Below are positions 31,441-35,117 of a stretch of DNA of 35,117 nt, in pieces. A model generated the notes under the pieces. That model saw nothing but the letters and a program-made list of their open reading frames with translations. It searched no databases and was not told the DNA's origin. The stretch is from Acidobacteriota bacterium (lineage in GTDB: Bacteria; Acidobacteriota; Thermoanaerobaculia; Thermoanaerobaculales; Sulfomarinibacteraceae), in NCBI GenBank assembly GCA_024641545.1, contig JAHECW010000039.1, positions 1-35,117 of the forward strand, given 5' to 3'. Position numbers and translations under genes: made by a program. The number at the start of each line of letters is the position of its first letter. Position 1 is the stretch's first letter.

Positions 31441-31569
31441 TGATGCTCCCAACGAGGGTGGCCGATGGAGCCACCTTTAGCATTGTTCGGAATCATGGTT
31501 GGTTTGACCTTCGGCGGTTCAGCCCCGAACAATGCAAAAGATGGCACCCCGTTCGAGGCCGGAACCGCG
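31441..31569 (+). repeat. Dispersed ~130-bp hairpin element, copy 2
   Basis: Same organisation as copy 1: left arm 31441-31490, right arm 31525-31569, divergent 34-bp centre. GCATTGTTCGG (31480-31490) pairs with CCGAACAATGC (31525-31535), and GGTGGC/GCCACC (31457-31474) forms the first hairpin. It begins 14 bases after the stop of the GGDEF-EAL gene and ends 78 bases before rnhA. The remaining gap to rnhA (31570-31647) shows a short GATGCG-A-CGCATC palindrome only. Confidence 0.8.
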
Positions 31570-31647
31570 CGCCTTCGATGCGACGCATCCTGCATCTTGC
31601 CCTTCATCATTTGCCCTGCGGCCCCCGTTGGGCTACCGTCACAGTTC

Positions 31648-32559
31648 ATGAGCGACGCACTTCCCTCCGTCACCATCTACACCGACGGCGGCTGCCGACC
31701 CAACCCGGGACCCGGCGGCTGGGGCGCGATCATTCTGCGGCCGGGCGGCGATCCCCTCGAAATGAACGGCGCCGATCCGAAGGCCACCAACAACCGGATG
31801 GAGCTCATGGCCGCCATCGAGGCGCTGCGGTCCCTCGCCGAGCCGCACCGGATCGAGCTCATGACCGACTCCGAGTACGTCCGCAAGGGCGTCACCGAGT
31901 GGATGACCAAGTGGCGCGCCACCGGGTGGAAGACCGCCGGCAAGAAGGATGTCGCCAACCGTGACCTCTGGGAAGCGCTCAACGAGGAGATCAAACGGCA
32001 CAAGATCATCTGGCGGTGGGTGCGCGGCCACACCGGCGACGCGTGGAACGAACGCGCCGATGAGCTGGCGTCGGCGGCCATTCCCCGCGCACCGCTGCCG
32101 GTGGACGATCCCGATGCGGTCCATCTCTTCACCGCCGTCGCCCATTCGGGAAAGCTCGACGCCGGCGCCTGGGCGGTGCTCTTCCGGTTCCGCGGTCAGG
32201 AGCGGGAGCTGAGCGGCCGCGCGGCGGGGGCTTCGGCCAACCGGATGCACATCACCGGAGCGGGCATGGGTCTCGCCGAGCTCAACCGGCGGGTCAAGGT
32301 CCACCTCTACACCGCCTCGGACTACCTCAAGGACGGCGCCACCGCCTGGATCAAGGGCTGGCAGGCAAGGGACTGGACCACCCGCGATGGCAAGGCGGTG
32401 GCGAACCGCGATCTCTGGCAGCGGCTGGCGACCCTTCTCGGCCGCCACGATGTCCGCTGGCACGTGGTCTCACGCGAGAGTCTCCCGGAGGAGATGGAGC
32501 GCGCCAAGGCGCTTGCCAAGGAAGCCCTTGCCGATCGGGGGCCGAACGACGGTGAGTAG
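31648..32559 (+). CDS. rnhA: Ribonuclease HI with a second, inactive RNase H domain
   Basis: 303 residues from ATG 31648. Residues 6-145 are a complete RNase HI: TIYTDGGCRPNPGPGGWGA (D13), NNRMELMAAIEAL (E52), MTDSEYVRKGV (D74), VRGHTGDAWNERADELA (D138). It cleaves RNA in RNA-DNA hybrids. Residues 158-295 repeat the fold with recognisable alignment (for instance AVANRDLW against DVANRDLW, and a TAWIKGW against TEWMTKW match), but all four catalytic acids are gone: A163, H201, A223, K287. The close match suggests an internal tandem duplication. The second domain may now bind hybrid or regulate the first. The reading frame opens upstream into the 130-bp element, but conserved sequence begins at 31648. 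Its stop overlaps the next gene's start. Confidence 0.93.
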   Translation: MSDALPSVTIYTDGGCRPNPGPGGWGAIILRPGGDPLEMNGADPKATNNRMELMAAIEALRSLAEPHRIELMTDSEYVRKGVTEWMTKWRATGWKTAGKKDVANRDLWEALNEEIKRHKIIWRWVRGHTGDAWNERADELASAAIPRAPLPVDDPDAVHLFTAVAHSGKLDAGAWAVLFRFRGQERELSGRAAGASANRMHITGAGMGLAELNRRVKVHLYTASDYLKDGATAWIKGWQARDWTTRDGKAVANRDLWQRLATLLGRHDVRWHVVSRESLPEEMERAKALAKEALADRGPNDGE

Positions 32560-35050
32560 CCTCAGCCGGCGCATCGGCGTTGTCGGTCCGCTGGTGCTCG
32601 TGGCAATCGGGGTGGCGGCGTATTGGGGCACGCTCGACGCGCCTTTCATCTTCGATGACACCAACGCGATCGTCGACAACCCGAACATCCGTGAGCTCCT
32701 GCCCCTGAGCCGATCCCTGAGCGCTCCCGACCAGGCCACCGTCGCCGGCCGTCCGGTGGCCGCCCTTTCGCTTGCGCTCAACTACGCCGTCAGCGGGCTC
32801 GAACCCTGGAGTTACCACCTCGTCAACATCGGCATTCACATTCTGGCAGGGCTGCTGATCTTCGGGATCGTCCGCCGCACGCTCGCCGGCCTCGCCGCGA
32901 AGGCCGGTGAGGCCCCCGGGCACCCGGGCCGTGCCGGCCCGCCGGGTTCGCTGTTCGCCCTGGCGGTGGCGGCGATCTGGCTTGTCCACCCGCTCCAGAC
33001 CGAGGTGGTGACCTACGTCTCGACGCGCACCGAGTCGCTGATGGCGCTGTTCTTTCTGCTCTCTCTGTATGCGCTGATCCGCTGCGGCGACTCTCGCCGA
33101 CCGCTCGCCTGGGCGCTCGCATGCATCGCGGCGTCGGCGCTCGCCATGGCCACCAAGGAGGTGGCGGTGGCCTTGCCGGTCGTCCTGCTGGCATATGACG
33201 CGGTCTTTCTCAGCGACGGCCCGGCGGCCGGTCTCCGCCGCCGGCCCGCGTTGTGGGCCGGGCTCGCCGCGACGTGGCTGATTCTCCTCGCCCTGGTGGC
33301 CGGCGGCGCGCGCAGCGAGACCGTGGGTATCGCCTTCGCCGATCTGACGCCGCTGGACTACGCCCGCACCCAGGTCGAGGTGATCTGGCACTACCTTCGC
33401 CTTTCGCTGTGGCCGCATCCGTTGGTGCTGGATTACTTTGACTGGCCGATCGCCCGACAGGGCTCACCGTCGCTCTGGCTCGCGGCGGCGGTCCTGGTCG
33501 CGGCCGGCCTCGGGTCGTTGTGGTTGGTTTGGCGAAGGCGCTGGCTCGGCTTCATCGGCGTCTGGTTCTTCGCCATCCTGGCCCCGACCTCGAGCGTGGT
33601 GCCGATCGTCAGCGAGGTTGCGGCCGAACGCCGGATGTACCTGCCCCTGGCCGCAGTGGTGGTTGTGGTCGCAAGCGCGGTGTGGTGGTCGTCGCGACGC
33701 CTGGCCCCCGGCCGCCGGCGCGCGATCCTGGCGGCGGCGGCCGTCGCGGCCTGTGTCGTCCTCGGCTCGTTGACCATGGCGCGGAACCGGCTGTACGGCA
33801 CCGAGGTCGGTATCTGGCAGGACACGATCAAACATCGTCCCGGGAACGCGCGCGCCCTCGAAAACCTGGCCGTGGTCCATGTCAGGCGCGGCGAAATCGA
33901 GCGCGCCGCCGAGCTGTTTCGGCGGGCCATCGAGGCCGCGCCGGGTTTTGCCGACGCTCTCGAAGGTCTCGGCGGCTCGCTCATCGATCTCGGTCGACGC
34001 GACGAGGGCATCGCACGGCTGCAGCAGGCGCTGGCGATCAACCCGGCCGCGTACCACGCGCTGGAAAACCTCGGTCTGATCGCGCTCGACGAAGGGCGCT
34101 TCGGCGAGGCTCTCGAAATGCTCGGACGTTGCGCGGTCTTGAAACCCGGCGACCCTTTGACGCGGCTCAATCTCGCCAAGGCCCACCTCGTTGCGGGCGA
34201 CCTTCAGAAGGCCCTGGCCGAGCTCGAGGCCGCGGTCCGGCTGGCGCCCGACAACGCGCTTGCCCAGGCGCGGCTGGCTCTCGTGCTTGCGGCGAACGGA
34301 CGGACGAAAGAGGCGAACGAGCACGGTCGTCGGGCCCTCGATCTGGCACCCGGCGACGCCGAAGTGCTGCGTACCGTAGAACAGGCGGCGGCTCAGGCAT
34401 CCCCGGTCGCCCGACCGGATTCGCCCGAGGCGACCCTGGTCGCCGCTGTCGCCCTGAACCGCGAGGGCAAGACGGCCGAGGCGAAACAGGCTCTTGATGA
34501 CCTGGTGGCGCGGACCACCGACAACGCCGTGCTCGTGTCGCTGGCGCAACGCTGTTCCATGGGTCTCGACCGGGCGACGGCCGTGGGGCTGATGCGGGCG
34601 GCGGTCGGGGCGCGGCCCTCGGAGCCCGAGCTCTACCTCGGTCTCGGTCGCGTGCTGGCCGCGTCGCAGTCGGACGCCGAGGCGCTCGCGGCGTACCGGA
34701 CCGCGCTCAGGCTGCGGCCGCAGTGGACCGATGCCGCCAACAACCTCGCGCTGTTGATGGCCACCGCGGCCGACCCCGCAATCCGCAACCCGGAGGAGGC
34801 GCTTCGCATCGCCCGCGAGGTGGTGGCCGGCTCGGCCGCACCGCACCCGTTGCTCCTGAGCACCCTCGGCGTCGCCCTGGCCTCGACCGGTGATCGAGGA
34901 CAGGCGGACGTCGTGCTCCGGCAGGCGATCGCCGCCGCAACCATCGGCAACGAGCGGGAGATGGCAGCCCGCCTCGAGCGCACCCGGACCCTGATCGCAG
35001 GCGGTTGGCCGCCGGCTCCGGGTGGGGCCCCGCGGCAGGACATTCCCTAG
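32552..35050 (+). CDS. TMTC-like membrane protein with GT-C-type N-terminus and TPR repeats
   Basis: 832 residues from GTG 32552, which overlaps the rnhA stop by eight bases, so translation is likely coupled. The N-terminal half (about 1-400) has about ten hydrophobic segments and the GT-C-like opening APFIFDDTNAIVDNPNI (D35, D36, the expected metal-linked acidic pair), then SYHLVNIGIHILAGLLIFGIV and YVSTRTESLMALFFLLSLYAL. These match the DUF1736/TMTC group of membrane O-glycosyltransferase relatives. From about residue 410 to the end there are some ten TPR repeats (ALENLAVVHVRRGEIERAAELFRRAI is typical). TMTC proteins in animals O-mannosylate secretory proteins; in bacteria the group is poorly characterised. 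The role here is unknown. The 35051-35117 tail holds nothing I recognise. Confidence 0.88.
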   Translation: MSSLSRRIGVVGPLVLVAIGVAAYWGTLDAPFIFDDTNAIVDNPNIRELLPLSRSLSAPDQATVAGRPVAALSLALNYAVSGLEPWSYHLVNIGIHILAGLLIFGIVRRTLAGLAAKAGEAPGHPGRAGPPGSLFALAVAAIWLVHPLQTEVVTYVSTRTESLMALFFLLSLYALIRCGDSRRPLAWALACIAASALAMATKEVAVALPVVLLAYDAVFLSDGPAAGLRRRPALWAGLAATWLILLALVAGGARSETVGIAFADLTPLDYARTQVEVIWHYLRLSLWPHPLVLDYFDWPIARQGSPSLWLAAAVLVAAGLGSLWLVWRRRWLGFIGVWFFAILAPTSSVVPIVSEVAAERRMYLPLAAVVVVVASAVWWSSRRLAPGRRRAILAAAAVAACVVLGSLTMARNRLYGTEVGIWQDTIKHRPGNARALENLAVVHVRRGEIERAAELFRRAIEAAPGFADALEGLGGSLIDLGRRDEGIARLQQALAINPAAYHALENLGLIALDEGRFGEALEMLGRCAVLKPGDPLTRLNLAKAHLVAGDLQKALAELEAAVRLAPDNALAQARLALVLAANGRTKEANEHGRRALDLAPGDAEVLRTVEQAAAQASPVARPDSPEATLVAAVALNREGKTAEAKQALDDLVARTTDNAVLVSLAQRCSMGLDRATAVGLMRAAVGARPSEPELYLGLGRVLAASQSDAEALAAYRTALRLRPQWTDAANNLALLMATAADPAIRNPEEALRIAREVVAGSAAPHPLLLSTLGVALASTGDRGQADVVLRQAIAAATIGNEREMAARLERTRTLIAGGWPPAPGGAPRQDIP

Positions 35051-35117
35051 GAGCGTGTAGTGAATAGAATTGGCGGCGCCTTTCGGGTGCCGTTTGGCCC
35101 GATTTCCGGCGTATTCT

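Noticed and set aside
1-35117. Anti-phage defence island
   Set aside because: No nuclease, helicase, toxin-antitoxin, reverse transcriptase, restriction or CBASS-type gene is visible; the RNase HI is a housekeeping type.

Overview
The window is GC-rich, gene-dense bacterial chromosome from a Gram-negative-type cell. Evidence for the cell type is several lipoproteins and Tat-exported proteins, a predicted outer-membrane barrel, and a protein with an IPTL/VPTLS-type C-terminal sorting tail. The mix of a TopA with glycine-rich C-terminal repeats instead of zinc fingers, DUF4136 proteins, FG-GAP and sulfatase-fold lipoproteins, a TMTC-like TPR membrane protein and many degenerate intergenic repeats suggests an Acidobacteriota-like lineage (for example Thermoanaerobaculia). 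That placement is an inference from gene content; no rRNA or other decisive marker is present. I see no tRNA, rRNA, CRISPR array, insertion sequence or prophage.

Layout. 1-2500: a TetR-type regulator cut by the window edge, a GAF/HD-GYP cyclic-di-GMP phosphodiesterase and ribosomal protein bL33, all on the minus strand. 2693-8208: topA (minus) divergent from valS (plus). 8345-9461: a secreted Ala/Pro-rich protein and a META-domain lipoprotein. 9557-13665: a CurA/PTGR-type oxidoreductase and an FG-GAP lipoprotein (minus), divergent from a sulfatase-fold lipoprotein that has lost its catalytic residues. 13669-15879: a four-gene minus-strand envelope operon (beta-barrel protein, two DUF4136 paralogues, small lipoprotein). 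15977-17998: a Tat-exported type I phosphodiesterase-like protein. 18323-21405: ileS with translationally coupled yidD. 21552-22289: a VPTLS-tailed secreted protein with a clear promoter and terminator. 22411-24880: glpK and a monoacylglycerol-lipase-like hydrolase, a plausible acylglycerol-to-glycerol-3-phosphate pair. 25149-29080: an ATP/ADP-translocase-like MFS carrier, a Tat-exported SDR and a cytoplasmic SDR. 29204-31426: a pseudo-receiver/PAS/GGDEF/EAL protein. 31648-35050: a tandem RNase HI, its second domain inactive, overlapping a TMTC-like TPR membrane protein.

The most unusual content lies between genes. (1) Heptad-periodic degenerate repeats occur at five loci; at three of them the tract runs into or over a stop codon, and several form opposed purine/pyrimidine arms. 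(2) A two-copy element of about 130 bp (26691-26820 and 31441-31569) has conserved hairpin arms around a divergent centre. (3) GTGG-headed REP-like palindromes and hexamer-periodic GC tracts occur at 11.9-12.3 kb, 18.1-18.3 kb and 24.9-25.1 kb. Protein-level oddities are the pseudo-sulfatase, the pseudo-RNase H domain, the phosphoacceptor-less receiver and the IleRS with an eroded zinc site. Two cyclic-di-GMP proteins (HD-GYP, GGDEF-EAL) are present but far apart.
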